Positions 1 to 8,262 of a stretch of 64,000 bases of DNA are shown piece after piece (position 1 is the stretch's first letter; every line of letters starts with the position of its first letter). This DNA is from Mycolicibacterium moriokaense (GTDB taxonomy: Bacteria; Actinomycetota; Actinomycetes; Mycobacteriales; Mycobacteriaceae), in NCBI RefSeq assembly GCF_010726085.1, contig NZ_AP022560.1, forward strand, positions 2,852,001-2,916,000, written 5' to 3'. The position numbers were made by a program, and so were the translations under genes. The notes beneath the pieces were generated by a model, which worked only from the letters and a program-made list of their open reading frames with translations, made no database searches and was not told the DNA's origin.

Positions 1-605
1 ACGAAACAGTGCACCCCGTGCCCGACGCCGTCGGGTGTGATCAACTGCGCGAAAACCGCTGCCACCCTGGCGGTTTCGGCGGCACCGCCGATGTAGTCCT
101 TGCGTGAGGTGCGGGTGGGGGAGTCGATCACGAACTCCTGCGTCGCGGGATCGTATGTCGCGGTGGTCTCCAGCGACTGCACATCACTGCCGTGACCGGT
201 CTCGGTCATCGCGAAGCACCCGAGCAGCTCCAGGTCGATGATCTTCTGCACGTACGCCTCGTGGTGGCGTTCGGTGCCGAGGTTCTCGATGGCCCCGCCG
301 AACAGACCCCACTGCACGCCCGCCTTGACCATCAGCGACAGGTCCGACATGGCGAGCATCTCGATCTGGGTCACGGCCGCGCCGACATCGCCGTTACCGC
401 CGTGTTCCTTCTTGAACCCGTCCTCGGCCGCACCGTGGGCGGCCATGATCTTCAGCTGTTCGGCCACCTTGGTGCGGGCGATGACGGTGTTCGGTGTGTA
501 GTGCGGCTTGAAGACCTCGCTGGAGAGTTCCTCTCGCATCCGGTTCTTAACATCGCGCCAGCGGCCGTCGAGGGTATTGCGCAGATGTTCCGCGGTGGTG
601 GTCAT
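1..605 (-). CDS. Acyl-CoA oxidase/dehydrogenase, N-terminal part (runs off window)
   Basis: Only the first ~200 residues are in the window; the gene continues past base 1. The start is the ATG at 605 (MTTTAEHLRNTLDGRW). The translated part reads like the N-terminal and middle domains of peroxisome-type acyl-CoA oxidases, with a tract LLGCFAMTETGHGSDVQSL that matches the flavin-binding TETGHGS element of that family. Such enzymes oxidise acyl-CoA to trans-2-enoyl-CoA with FAD. In mycobacteria they are usually numbered among the FadE proteins; I cannot assign a number. It is divergent from the VIT-type transporter gene starting at 707, with about 100 bp between them. Confidence 0.85.
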   Translation of the reverse strand, partial: MTTTAEHLRNTLDGRWRDVKNRMREELSSEVFKPHYTPNTVIARTKVAEQLKIMAAHGAAEDGFKKEHGGNGDVGAAVTQIEMLAMSDLSLMVKAGVQWGLFGGAIENLGTERHHEAYVQKIIDLELLGCFAMTETGHGSDVQSLETTATYDPATQEFVIDSPTRTSRKDYIGGAAETARVAAVFAQLITPDGVGHGVHCF

Positions 606-664
606 GATTCGACGGTAGCCCTTTCGGCCGCCCCCGAAACCGTGATGGGGCAAACATAGCCAAA

Positions 665-679
665 CCTGGCTAGACCAGG
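665..679. promoter_or_regulatory. Small palindrome between divergent genes
   Basis: CCTGGCTAGACCAGG has 5-bp perfect arms around a CTAGA centre and lies 28 bp before the transporter start, between two divergent genes. It could be an operator, but the arms are short and nothing else supports it. Confidence 0.25.
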
Positions 680-706
680 CGAAACCTTTGGCGTTAGATC
701 GTGGGC

Positions 707-1420
707 ATGTCCGCCCCGACCGGAGTGCCGCACACGTCGACACACCGTCACTCCGATGTGACCGGCGGCTGGCTGCGCGCGGCGACGTTCGGGGCGATGG
801 ACGGTCTCGTCAGCAACACCGCCCTCATCGCGGGTGTCGCCGCAGCGGCCAGCGCGCACACCGTGGTGATCAGTGGTGTGGCGGGGCTGTTGGCAGGTGC
901 ATTCTCGATGGCGCTGGGGGAGTACACGTCGGTGACGACCGCCAACGAGCAGATCGAGTCCGAGGTCCTGGTCGAGCGGCGAGCCTTCAGCAAGTATCCG
1001 CAGGCTGAGAAGGCCGAGCTGGTGGCGATGTTGATGGACATGGGAATGACGCGCGAAACCGCGACCAAGGCCAGCGACGAGGTCCACCGCGACGAGAACC
1101 GCGCACTGAACTTCCACCTCGTCCAGGAACTGGGCGTCGACCCTCGGGAGAAGCCGTCCGCGTGGGTCGCGGCGGGATCGTCGTTCGTGATGTTCACCAT
1201 CGGTGCGATCGTCCCGCTGATCCCGTATCTGCTCGGATTCGAATCGCTCTGGGCGGGGCTGGCGTGCGGTGGCCTCGGCCTGATGATTGCGGGCGGTGTG
1301 GCGGCGCGTTTCACTCGGCGCCCGGTCTGGTTCGCGTCGTTGCGTCAACTGGCGTTCGGCGCGGTGGCCATCGCGGCGACCTACCTCGTCGGCCTGCTGG
1401 TCGGCACCGCTGTCACCTGA
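707..1420 (+). CDS. VIT1/CCC1 family iron/manganese transporter
   Basis: A 237-residue membrane protein of the VIT family (the old DUF125), which moves Fe(II)/Mn(II) across membranes. The N-terminal half has FGAMDGLVSNTALIAGV and a second helix VAGLLAGAFSMALGEYTSV, both hallmarks of the family, with the M/E/S residues typical of the metal path. A charged helical cytoplasmic segment follows at about residues 85-150 (EIESEVLVERRAF to VHRDENRAL), the known metal-binding domain position. Three more hydrophobic helices end the protein. An in-frame GTG at 701 is an alternative start. It looks monocistronic. Confidence 0.9.
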   Translation: MSAPTGVPHTSTHRHSDVTGGWLRAATFGAMDGLVSNTALIAGVAAAASAHTVVISGVAGLLAGAFSMALGEYTSVTTANEQIESEVLVERRAFSKYPQAEKAELVAMLMDMGMTRETATKASDEVHRDENRALNFHLVQELGVDPREKPSAWVAAGSSFVMFTIGAIVPLIPYLLGFESLWAGLACGGLGLMIAGGVAARFTRRPVWFASLRQLAFGAVAIAATYLVGLLVGTAVT

Positions 1421-1421
1421 C

Positions 1422-1671
1422 GTCGTCGGCAATGAATCCTGGTCGCGGCATCCGCCCACCCGGGTCTATCCGATCGTGCAGACCGCACGAAAGGCCATGC
1501 AGGACATGGACTTTCACGGCTCCCGGTCAAGGACGGCGACATGGCCTCGTTCCCGCCGGCCGCCGCCGGTCGCGACGAGACGATTGTCCCGAACGCCCGC
1601 GAGGTCGACCTGGCCGCGGTATCACCCGGCACATCTCGTTCGGCGCGGGTCCGCACCGCTGCTACAGCTGA
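1422..1671 (+). pseudogene. Cytochrome P450 remnant (C-terminal part, frameshifted)
   Basis: No intact gene lies between the transporter and the acyl-CoA dehydrogenase, but the frames read in turn give a P450 C-terminus. The first piece is HPPTRVYPIVQTARKAMQDM (meander region, frame of 1287), then MASFPPAAAGRDETIVPNAR (frame of 1541), then GITRHISFGAGPHRC (frame of 1162), which is the heme-binding loop with its cysteine. At least two frameshifts separate the pieces and the stop at 1669-1671 follows three residues after the cysteine. The rest of the gene is gone. A dead fossil, not an expressed protein. Confidence 0.75.
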
Positions 1672-1692
1672 GTTGGGAGAGCTGAGCGCGTA

Positions 1693-2817
1693 TCAGGTGG
1701 AGGCGAGCACCTGCGCCCGGCACAGTTGCTCGCGGTGGTGGTCGGCGTCGCCGTAAAGCGCTGCGCCAACGCGGGCCCGCCGCAGAAGCAGGTGCAAATC
1801 ATGCTCCCAGGTGAAGCCGATGCCGCCGTGTAGTTGCAGTGCTTCACCGGCGAGCCGATTCACCGCGTCGGACACGTAGGCCTTGGCCACGCCGGCGGCA
1901 TGGGCGCTGTCGTGGTGTTCGCTGTCCAGCGTCATGGCCGCGAAGTACGTTGCCGCAGCGCTGGATTGGGCCCAGATCCGCATATCGGCGCACTTGTGCT
2001 TGACCGCCTGGAAACTGCCCACCGGCTTGCCGAACTGAACGCGTTCCTTCACGTAGGCCACGGTGAGGTCGAGCAGCCGCTCACCGATGCCGACCAGTTC
2101 GGCGCAGGTGAGGACCGCGGCCAGCTCGCCGGAGCGGGCGATGGATTTCTCGGCGTCCGCGCCCTCGGCGCACAGCGCGGAGCCGTCAACCATCGCCCCG
2201 TCCAGCACGACGTCGCAGTAGCGGCGCGTAACGTCGAGCGTGTGCTGGCGCTCGATCTTCACACCGGTCGCGTCAGCGGGGACCAGGAAACGCGCCGGGC
2301 GTCCGTCGAGCATGGCGTCGACCAGAAGCGTCGCCGCCGAATCGGCGTCCTGCACCGAGGCCTTGGCGCCGGTGATGACGTACCCGGAGCCGTCCCGGGT
2401 CGCGGTGGTCTGAATACCGGCCGTCGACCACGGTCGTCCCACTTCGGCGAAGGCCCACGACGCCGTTTGAGCTCCCGAAGCCAGCGCCGACAAGAGCTCA
2501 GAGCGGCCGGCCGCCGTCGAGCGGGTGAGTGCGTCAGCCACCACGACGGTCGGCAGAAAGGGTGTGGACGCCAGGCCGCGGCCGAGTTCTATTGCCACGA
2601 GCGTCAATTCAATGGACTGCTGGCCCAATCCGCCGTCCGCCTCGGGAATGGCCAATGCGGGCCACCCCAGTTCGACTCCCTTGCGCCACAGCTGCTCGTC
2701 GTATCCCGCCGCCCCGTCGATGAGCGCGCGAGACGCGGTCACCGACGAGTGCCGGTCCAACAGCTCGCGGGTGACGTCGACCAGCCCCCGTTGCTCGTCG
2801 GTGAGGTCGAAGTTCAC
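1693..2817 (-). CDS. Acyl-CoA dehydrogenase, short (beta-type) subunit
   Basis: A 374-residue FadE-family protein. Start GTG 2817 has a good ribosome site (AAAGGAG, 6 bases upstream on the minus strand). The C-terminal tract HGGIGFTWEHDLHLLLRRA is typical of the FadE subset found in actinobacterial steroid side-chain degradation. Those enzymes are often alpha2beta2 heterotetramers made from two neighbouring genes. Its divergent neighbour at 2936 carries the complementary tract (CQLFSEPDAGSDLASL, flavin side), so the two probably form one enzyme. It also resembles the N-terminal half of the fused dehydrogenase at 30918. Its promoter region contains a copy of the shared 15-bp motif. Confidence 0.9.
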   Translation of the reverse strand: MNFDLTDEQRGLVDVTRELLDRHSSVTASRALIDGAAGYDEQLWRKGVELGWPALAIPEADGGLGQQSIELTLVAIELGRGLASTPFLPTVVVADALTRSTAAGRSELLSALASGAQTASWAFAEVGRPWSTAGIQTTATRDGSGYVITGAKASVQDADSAATLLVDAMLDGRPARFLVPADATGVKIERQHTLDVTRRYCDVVLDGAMVDGSALCAEGADAEKSIARSGELAAVLTCAELVGIGERLLDLTVAYVKERVQFGKPVGSFQAVKHKCADMRIWAQSSAAATYFAAMTLDSEHHDSAHAAGVAKAYVSDAVNRLAGEALQLHGGIGFTWEHDLHLLLRRARVGAALYGDADHHREQLCRAQVLAST

Positions 2818-2881
2818 GGCGGCTCCTTTGCATTACGCAGTGCCGAAGGGATCCGATCGGGAAAAGCCTTCCCAAAGATAC

Positions 2882-2896
2882 AGGATACTGATTAAG
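2882..2896 (+). promoter_or_regulatory. Shared 15-bp cluster motif, site 1
   Basis: AGGATACTGATTAAG in the 118-bp gap between the divergent acyl-CoA dehydrogenases. GATACT fits the mycobacterial -10 pattern TANNNT shifted by one (ATACT core), and the reverse strand gives TATCCT facing the 2817 gene, so the site could serve both directions. Five similar sites lie in other gaps of the cluster (16233, 19514, 23733, 26064, 33516). Confidence 0.55.
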
Positions 2897-2935
2897 CTCG
2901 ATTGCTGGTTCGGCCATTCGACGGGGAGGGGTTGA

Positions 2936-4126
2936 ATGCATCTCGAGGAGGACACGCAACTCGACTCGTTGCGCGAGCGGGTGCGTGCCTTGGCGGCGCA
3001 GTACGAACCGCCGCGACATGGTCGCACCGGCGTCCGGGCCCCGGAGGCCCACGACATCCCAAAGCTGCGGGAGTGGACCGAGCGGCTGTTCTCCGAACAA
3101 CTGCTGGGGGTGCACTGGCCGGTCGAGTACGGGGGACTGCCGGACCCGCATCCGTTGCACGAATCGGTGGTGATCGATGAGCTGATTCGGGTCAACGCCC
3201 CAGGTCCGGTGGGCGGCGGAATGCTGGCGGCCGCCGCGATTATCACCCACGGTTCCACTTCGCAAAAGGATTACTTCCTGCCCCGCATCCGGTCCGGTGA
3301 GCACATCTGGTGCCAGTTGTTCAGCGAGCCCGACGCCGGCAGCGACCTGGCGAGTCTGCGCACCCGCGCGCGCCGTGATGGCGACTACTTCGTCATCGAC
3401 GGACAGAAGGTGTGGACCACCAACGGGCAGCACGCCGACTGGGGCTACCTGCTCGCCCGTACGAATCCGGATGTACCCAAACACGCGGGCATCACCGCGT
3501 TTGCTCTGGACATGTCATTGCCCGGAGTGACCGTGCGGCCACTGCGCGAGATCACCGGCACCTCGGACTTCAACGAGGTGTTCTTCGACGGGGTACGTGT
3601 GCCGGCCGAGCACGTGATCGGCGAGGTCGACCAGGGCTGGGCGGTGACCACGGCCAGCCTGATGCACGAGCGTGCGGGCGCGGGCAGTGGCGCATCGCTG
3701 TTCGGTGCGCTGCAGCGGTTGGTGCGGCTGGCGGGGGCACTGCCGGGCGACGGGGGCGCCGAGTCGGGCTCGGCACTCGATCGCCGCGATGTGCGTCAGG
3801 CGATCGGGGGGTTCGTCGCAGACGTACACGTCAACTCTTTGGTCGCGGCGTACAACGAGAGCAGGGCGCTGCACGGTGGCGCCGACTTCGCCGACGCACC
3901 GGTGTCGAAGATCCTGTTCAGTCAGATCAATCTGGCGTTGCACGAATACGGGGTGCAGCTGCAGGGCCATGACGGCGTCCGCATCGACACGGATCCGCAT
4001 GTGCATGACGGCGGTTGGTGGCAGGACGCGTTCCTCTATGGCCGCGCATTCACCATCGCGGGCGGCACCAACGAGGTTTTGCGTAACGTCATCGCAGAGC
4101 GGGCGCTCGGACTACCGCGTGGCTGA
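2936..4126 (+). CDS. Acyl-CoA dehydrogenase, long (alpha-type) subunit
   Basis: A 396-residue FadE-family protein with ATG at 2936 behind GGGGAGGGG. The middle has CQLFSEPDAGSDLASLRTRA, the TEPxxGSD-type flavin/substrate motif, then DGQKVWTTNGQHADWGYLL; the C-terminus has the FAD-contact tract TIAGGTNEVLRNVIAERALG. It is closest in pattern to the C-terminal half of the fused protein at 30918. Only 17 bp separate its stop from the first YrbE gene at 4144, so it is likely the first gene of the mce operon transcript. It is divergent from a probable partner subunit at 1693-2817. Confidence 0.92.
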   Translation: MHLEEDTQLDSLRERVRALAAQYEPPRHGRTGVRAPEAHDIPKLREWTERLFSEQLLGVHWPVEYGGLPDPHPLHESVVIDELIRVNAPGPVGGGMLAAAAIITHGSTSQKDYFLPRIRSGEHIWCQLFSEPDAGSDLASLRTRARRDGDYFVIDGQKVWTTNGQHADWGYLLARTNPDVPKHAGITAFALDMSLPGVTVRPLREITGTSDFNEVFFDGVRVPAEHVIGEVDQGWAVTTASLMHERAGAGSGASLFGALQRLVRLAGALPGDGGAESGSALDRRDVRQAIGGFVADVHVNSLVAAYNESRALHGGADFADAPVSKILFSQINLALHEYGVQLQGHDGVRIDTDPHVHDGGWWQDAFLYGRAFTIAGGTNEVLRNVIAERALGLPRG

Positions 4127-4143
4127 CGGCTGGTGAGCGCGGG

Positions 4144-4995
4144 ATGACCACAGGCCGCCCGGCATACCCAAGCCCGCTTGGTGAAGTCGGTGAATGGGGT
4201 CGCGGATACGTCCAGCGACATCCCGTCGCCGCGCTGAGTACCGTTGGCAGTCAATGCATCCTGGGACTGCAGGCGATTCGCTACCTGGTGGCTGACATCG
4301 TCAGGTGGCGGTTTCCGTTCTGGGAGTTCGTGCAGCAGGCGGCGTTCATGGCGTCGACGGCGATGCTGCCGACCATGTGCGTGGCGATCCCGATCGGCGT
4401 GACGCTGCAGATCCAGTTCGCTCTGCTGGCCGGTCAGGTCGGCGCCACGTCGCTGGCCGGTGCCGCGAGCGGACTTGCGGTGATCCGGCAGGGTGCGCCG
4501 CTGGTTGCCGCGCTGCTGATGGCGTCCGCGGTGGGTTCGGCGATCTGTGCGGACCTCGGGTCGCGCACCATTCGCGAAGAGGTGGACGCCCTTGAGGTGC
4601 TTGGCATCTCGGCGGTACGCAGGCTCGTCGTTCCGCGGCTAGCGGCATCGATCGTCGTCGGCGTCACACTGACCGGGCTGGTGTGCTTCATCGGCTTCCT
4701 CGCCGGTTACCTGTTCAACACGTTCGCCCAGAACGGCGCCGCAGGCAGCTTCGTGATGACCTTCGCATCGTTCGCGACGGTCGGCGATCTCGTCCTCACC
4801 ATGATCAAGGCGGTGGTGTTCGCCGCGATCGTCGCAATCGTCGCGTGCGACAAGGGGCTGACCACCAAGGGTGGGCCCGCGGGTGTGGCCAACTCCGTCA
4901 ACGCCACCGTGGTGGCGTCCATCCTGCTGCTGATGATCACCAATGTGGTGTTCACTCAGATGTACGTCCTGCTCTTCCCCAAGGCGGCGCTCTGA
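4144..4995 (+). CDS. yrbEA: YrbE-type (MlaE family) permease A of mce operon 1
   Basis: A 283-residue integral membrane protein of the MlaE/YrbE family, the permease half of Mce lipid importers, which work with the ATPase MceG (Mkl) encoded elsewhere. Several hydrophobic helices are visible; the cytoplasmic loop contains TIREEVDALEVLGIS, the EExDAL...G coupling motif of the family at about residues 140-155. It starts 17 bp after a FadE gene and overlaps the next permease by one base (TGATG at 4993-4997), so the two are translationally coupled. It forms a heterodimer with the following gene in known systems. Confidence 0.95.
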   Translation: MTTGRPAYPSPLGEVGEWGRGYVQRHPVAALSTVGSQCILGLQAIRYLVADIVRWRFPFWEFVQQAAFMASTAMLPTMCVAIPIGVTLQIQFALLAGQVGATSLAGAASGLAVIRQGAPLVAALLMASAVGSAICADLGSRTIREEVDALEVLGISAVRRLVVPRLAASIVVGVTLTGLVCFIGFLAGYLFNTFAQNGAAGSFVMTFASFATVGDLVLTMIKAVVFAAIVAIVACDKGLTTKGGPAGVANSVNATVVASILLLMITNVVFTQMYVLLFPKAAL

Positions 4996-5849
4996 TGGCG
5001 GCGCCGTACTACCCGAAGGGCGTCCGGCCGATCGTCGAGGCGTCGACATCGGTGGCCGGGCTCGGCATCCTGCTCGGCCACATGCTGACCTTCTTCACCC
5101 GCGCGGTGGCGGGTGTTCCGATCGCGGTGACCCGTTACCGCAGGGCCTTTCTGACCATCCTGTCCGATGTCACATGGGGCAACGGATCCATCGTGGTGGG
5201 CGGCGGCACGGCGTGGGTGATCATCCTCCTCGGTGCGACAGCAGGTGCGATCGTCGGCATCGAGGGGTACCAGGCGCTACACCTGCTGGGAATGGAACCC
5301 GCTGCGGGACTGCTGTCTTCGACGGTGTCCACCCGCGAGCTGGCACCCGTCATGGCCGCCCTGGCGTTCGCCGCGCAGGCCGGCTGCCGGTTCACGGCGC
5401 AACTGGGGTCGATGCGCATCTCCGAGGAGATCGACGCCATCGAGTCGCTGGCGATCCGCCCGCTGCCATATCTGGTCAGCACCCGGTTGCTCGCCTCCGT
5501 GGTGGCGATCATTCCGCTGTACATCCTGTGTCTGGTGGTGAACTACGCGGCGGTGCAGACCATCGTGACGTTCGCGGGCGGATTGTCGGCGGGGTCCTTC
5601 GAGCACTACTTCCGGCTGGTACTCACCGGCCAGGACATCGTGTACTCGGTCCTGAAGGCGATCGTCTTCGTGATCATCACGTCGACGATCCAGTGCTACT
5701 ACGGCTACTTCGCCTCGGGCGGGCCGCAGGGCGTCGGCATCGCCGCGGGCCGCGCCATGCGGGCCAGCATCTCGGTCATGATCATCGCCAACCTCCTTCT
5801 CACCGTTGGCTTGTGGGGGATCGGCTCCGGCGCACGGTTGGGCGGCTGA
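4995..5849 (+). CDS. yrbEB: YrbE-type (MlaE family) permease B of mce operon 1
   Basis: A 284-residue MlaE/YrbE permease, start ATG 4995 inside the stop of the previous gene. It carries the family loop RISEEIDAIESLAIRPL and about five to six membrane helices. It pairs with the upstream YrbE to make the transmembrane channel of the Mce importer. mceA follows after two bases. The sequence just upstream of 4995 is also open in this frame, but the overlap-coupled ATG and the family length support this start. Confidence 0.95.
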   Translation: MAAPYYPKGVRPIVEASTSVAGLGILLGHMLTFFTRAVAGVPIAVTRYRRAFLTILSDVTWGNGSIVVGGGTAWVIILLGATAGAIVGIEGYQALHLLGMEPAAGLLSSTVSTRELAPVMAALAFAAQAGCRFTAQLGSMRISEEIDAIESLAIRPLPYLVSTRLLASVVAIIPLYILCLVVNYAAVQTIVTFAGGLSAGSFEHYFRLVLTGQDIVYSVLKAIVFVIITSTIQCYYGYFASGGPQGVGIAAGRAMRASISVMIIANLLLTVGLWGIGSGARLGG

Positions 5850-5851
5850 CG

Positions 5852-7192
5852 ATGCCGCAGAACTTCGAATCGGCGGCGAAGCCCATATCGGACGCGCGGT
5901 TGCTGCTGCGTGGTGTTGCCTTGTTACTCGGCACCGTGCTGTTGGCGGCTGTCGCGATTGCCAAGTCCGAGGGAGCGTTCTCCAACCGGGTCGAGGTCAT
6001 CGCGCTGCTCGCCAACGTCGGTGACGGGCTGCCGAACGGCTCCGACGTGAAGTTCCGCGGCGCCCTCGTCGGCACCGTCGAGGGTGTCACGCCGAGCATC
6101 GACGGTGGCGACAACGTCGTCGACCTGAGTATCGACCCGCACTTTGCGCGCGCGATCCCCGCGACGGTCACCGCGCGCGTCGTCCCCGGCAACGTGTTCG
6201 CCGTATCGTCGATCCAACTGGTGGACAACGGTTCCGGACCGGCGCTGCAGCCGGGCTCGCGCATCCACCAGGACGAGAGCCTTGCCACGGTGCAGTTCCA
6301 GACCGCGCTGTCGAAGCTGCGCGAGGTGATGGCCGCCGCGGGCAGGCCCGGGTCCACCGATACCGTCGGTGTGCTGGCCGCCGTCGCCGAGGCCACCAGC
6401 GGACGCGGTGACGAGATCGAGCGCGCGGGTGGCGGCGCCAACCGCATCGTCGACGAACTCAACCGCGTCATCGCCGACGACGGCACCGAAGCCACCCTCG
6501 CCGTCGTGTCCGACGCGCTGCAGGGCCTGCAGGGCAGTGCGCCGGATCTGCTCGACGCCGTGCACAGCGCGGTGGTGCCCATGCGCACCTTCGCCGAGAA
6601 GCGTCAGGAGCTGGCCACCTTCCTGTCGGCGGGGCACGCCACCTTCGGCGAGGTGGGAACCGCCTTCGAGAACAACACTGACCGGATGATCGTGATCACC
6701 ACCCAGCTGTCCCCGGTGATGGGCGTGATGGCGGACGGCTCAAATCAGTTCGCCCCCATCGTCACCCGCATCAACGACCTCACCAACCGATTCTTCGACC
6801 ATGTATGGCATGAGGACAAGAACATGGCGGTGGGCAAGTTCATGTTGGTGCTCACGCCGAATCGGATGTACACCCGCAAGGACTGTCCGCGCTACGGCAC
6901 GCTCGAGGGCCCCAGCTGTCGCACCGCGCCGCTCACCGCCGACCCGCCGGTGCTGCCCCAACCTCTCGATCCCCGCAACTACCAACCGCCCGGCGGCAAC
7001 GTGGGTCCGGTCGGCAGCCCCGAGGAGCGCGCGCAGCTGAGCGAACTGCTCGGACCCGAGCCGAACGCCGCTACCCAACTGCTCTTCGGGCCGGTCGCCA
7101 GGGGCAACACCGTGCAGGTCGTCCCCGACCCGTCGCTACCCGGGGCAGGCCCGCCCCCGGGACTGCCACTGCCCGCAGAGGCTGGTCGCTGA
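5852..7192 (+). CDS. mceA: Mce family protein, MceA position, operon 1
   Basis: A 446-residue Mce/MlaD-domain protein. The N-terminus has one membrane anchor (about residues 19-37, LLLRGVALLLGTVLLAAVAI) and then the MlaD domain, with the typical LPNGSDVKFRGALVGTVEGV turn at about 57-76. A long alpha-helical Mce domain follows, as in the needle that carries lipids through the periplasm. The C-terminus is proline-rich and ends PLPAEAGR, a tail shared with MceD of the second mce operon. It overlaps mceB by one base. The order of six Mce genes behind two YrbE genes is the standard mycobacterial layout. Confidence 0.95.
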   Translation: MPQNFESAAKPISDARLLLRGVALLLGTVLLAAVAIAKSEGAFSNRVEVIALLANVGDGLPNGSDVKFRGALVGTVEGVTPSIDGGDNVVDLSIDPHFARAIPATVTARVVPGNVFAVSSIQLVDNGSGPALQPGSRIHQDESLATVQFQTALSKLREVMAAAGRPGSTDTVGVLAAVAEATSGRGDEIERAGGGANRIVDELNRVIADDGTEATLAVVSDALQGLQGSAPDLLDAVHSAVVPMRTFAEKRQELATFLSAGHATFGEVGTAFENNTDRMIVITTQLSPVMGVMADGSNQFAPIVTRINDLTNRFFDHVWHEDKNMAVGKFMLVLTPNRMYTRKDCPRYGTLEGPSCRTAPLTADPPVLPQPLDPRNYQPPGGNVGPVGSPEERAQLSELLGPEPNAATQLLFGPVARGNTVQVVPDPSLPGAGPPPGLPLPAEAGR

Positions 7193-8262
7193 TGTCAGCC
7201 AGCACTCAAGTCAGGTCACCGCTGCGGAGGCACAGCCGCCCGCTGATCGGGCTGTGCGTGTTCCTGGTGGTCTGTCTGGCGCTGATCTGGACCGTGTTCG
7301 TCACCCTGCAGCGTGAAGTCGATGGTGAAACCCATTCCTACAGCGCTGTTTTCACAGACGTGTCCGGCCTCAAGGTTGGTGACGAGGTGAGGATGGCCGG
7401 GGTCAAGGTGGGCCGCGTCGACGACGTCGCGCTGGATGGCACCCAGGCGCGCGTGCAGTTCCGGGTGCAGTCCGAACAGGTGCTGTACGGCAACACCAAG
7501 GCGTCGATCGTCTACCAGAACATCATCGGCCAGCGCTATCTCGGCTTGTCGCTCGCCGACTACGGCGATCCGAGCGTGCTGCCCGCCGGGGCGGTGATCC
7601 CCGTCGAGCACACCGAACCGTCGTTCGACATCTCCAAGCTGCTCAATGGGTTCGAACCGCTGTTCGCACTGCTGAGCCCAGAACAGGTCGACAACCTCAC
7701 GATGGCCATCGTGCGCTCGCTGCAGGGCGATACAGGTGCGATCGCCACGATGATCTCCGAGACCACGCGCCTCGCGGAGTCCTATTCGGGTACCGACGCG
7801 ATTCTCGACGGCGTGCTTACCCACCTCAACAGCGTGGTGGCCTCGCTGGCCGACCACAGCGGTGCACTGGAGGACAGCATCAAGTCGGCCGAGACGACGT
7901 TCAACGGATTCGCGGCCCGCCGTGTGGAATTCGTCGACTCCATGGATCAGATCTCGGTGGTGGGGGACCGGCTGGCGAACGTCATCACCGACGTACAACC
8001 GGACATGCGGGAATGGCTGGCGCGTGAGCCGGGCTTCGCCAAGCACTTCATGGACGACAAGCAGGGTTTCGCCTATATGGCCTTCAACACACCGCTGATG
8101 CTGAAGGGGATGGCCCGGTTCAGTCAGGGCGGGGCATTTCTCGATGTGTACGCATGCAACCTCACCGTCACCCAGTTTCCGCGCATCGACAGCCTGATCA
8201 ACGCGATCGTGCGGGAGGGCACCCGCGAAGACCGCCTGACATACAGCCAGAAGTGCCGGTGA
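7192..8262 (+). CDS. mceB: Mce family protein, MceB position, operon 1
   Basis: A 356-residue Mce protein whose ATG overlaps the mceA stop (TGATG). The membrane anchor lies at about residues 17-38 (RPLIGLCVFLVVCLALIWTV). The MlaD domain contains VSGLKVGDEVRMAGVKVGRV at about 59-78, and a long helical region follows. The end FLDVYACNLTV...SQKCR with two cysteines is typical of MceB proteins. It is short at the C-terminus, without the proline-rich tail seen in other Mce proteins here. Part of the translationally coupled chain 4144-12920. Confidence 0.95.
   Translation: MSASTQVRSPLRRHSRPLIGLCVFLVVCLALIWTVFVTLQREVDGETHSYSAVFTDVSGLKVGDEVRMAGVKVGRVDDVALDGTQARVQFRVQSEQVLYGNTKASIVYQNIIGQRYLGLSLADYGDPSVLPAGAVIPVEHTEPSFDISKLLNGFEPLFALLSPEQVDNLTMAIVRSLQGDTGAIATMISETTRLAESYSGTDAILDGVLTHLNSVVASLADHSGALEDSIKSAETTFNGFAARRVEFVDSMDQISVVGDRLANVITDVQPDMREWLAREPGFAKHFMDDKQGFAYMAFNTPLMLKGMARFSQGGAFLDVYACNLTVTQFPRIDSLINAIVREGTREDRLTYSQKCR

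Noticed and set aside
4943..5851. A long open frame leading into mceA
   Set aside because: It covers yrbEB in another phase and is Arg-rich; mceA begins at ATG 5852 two bases after yrbEB.
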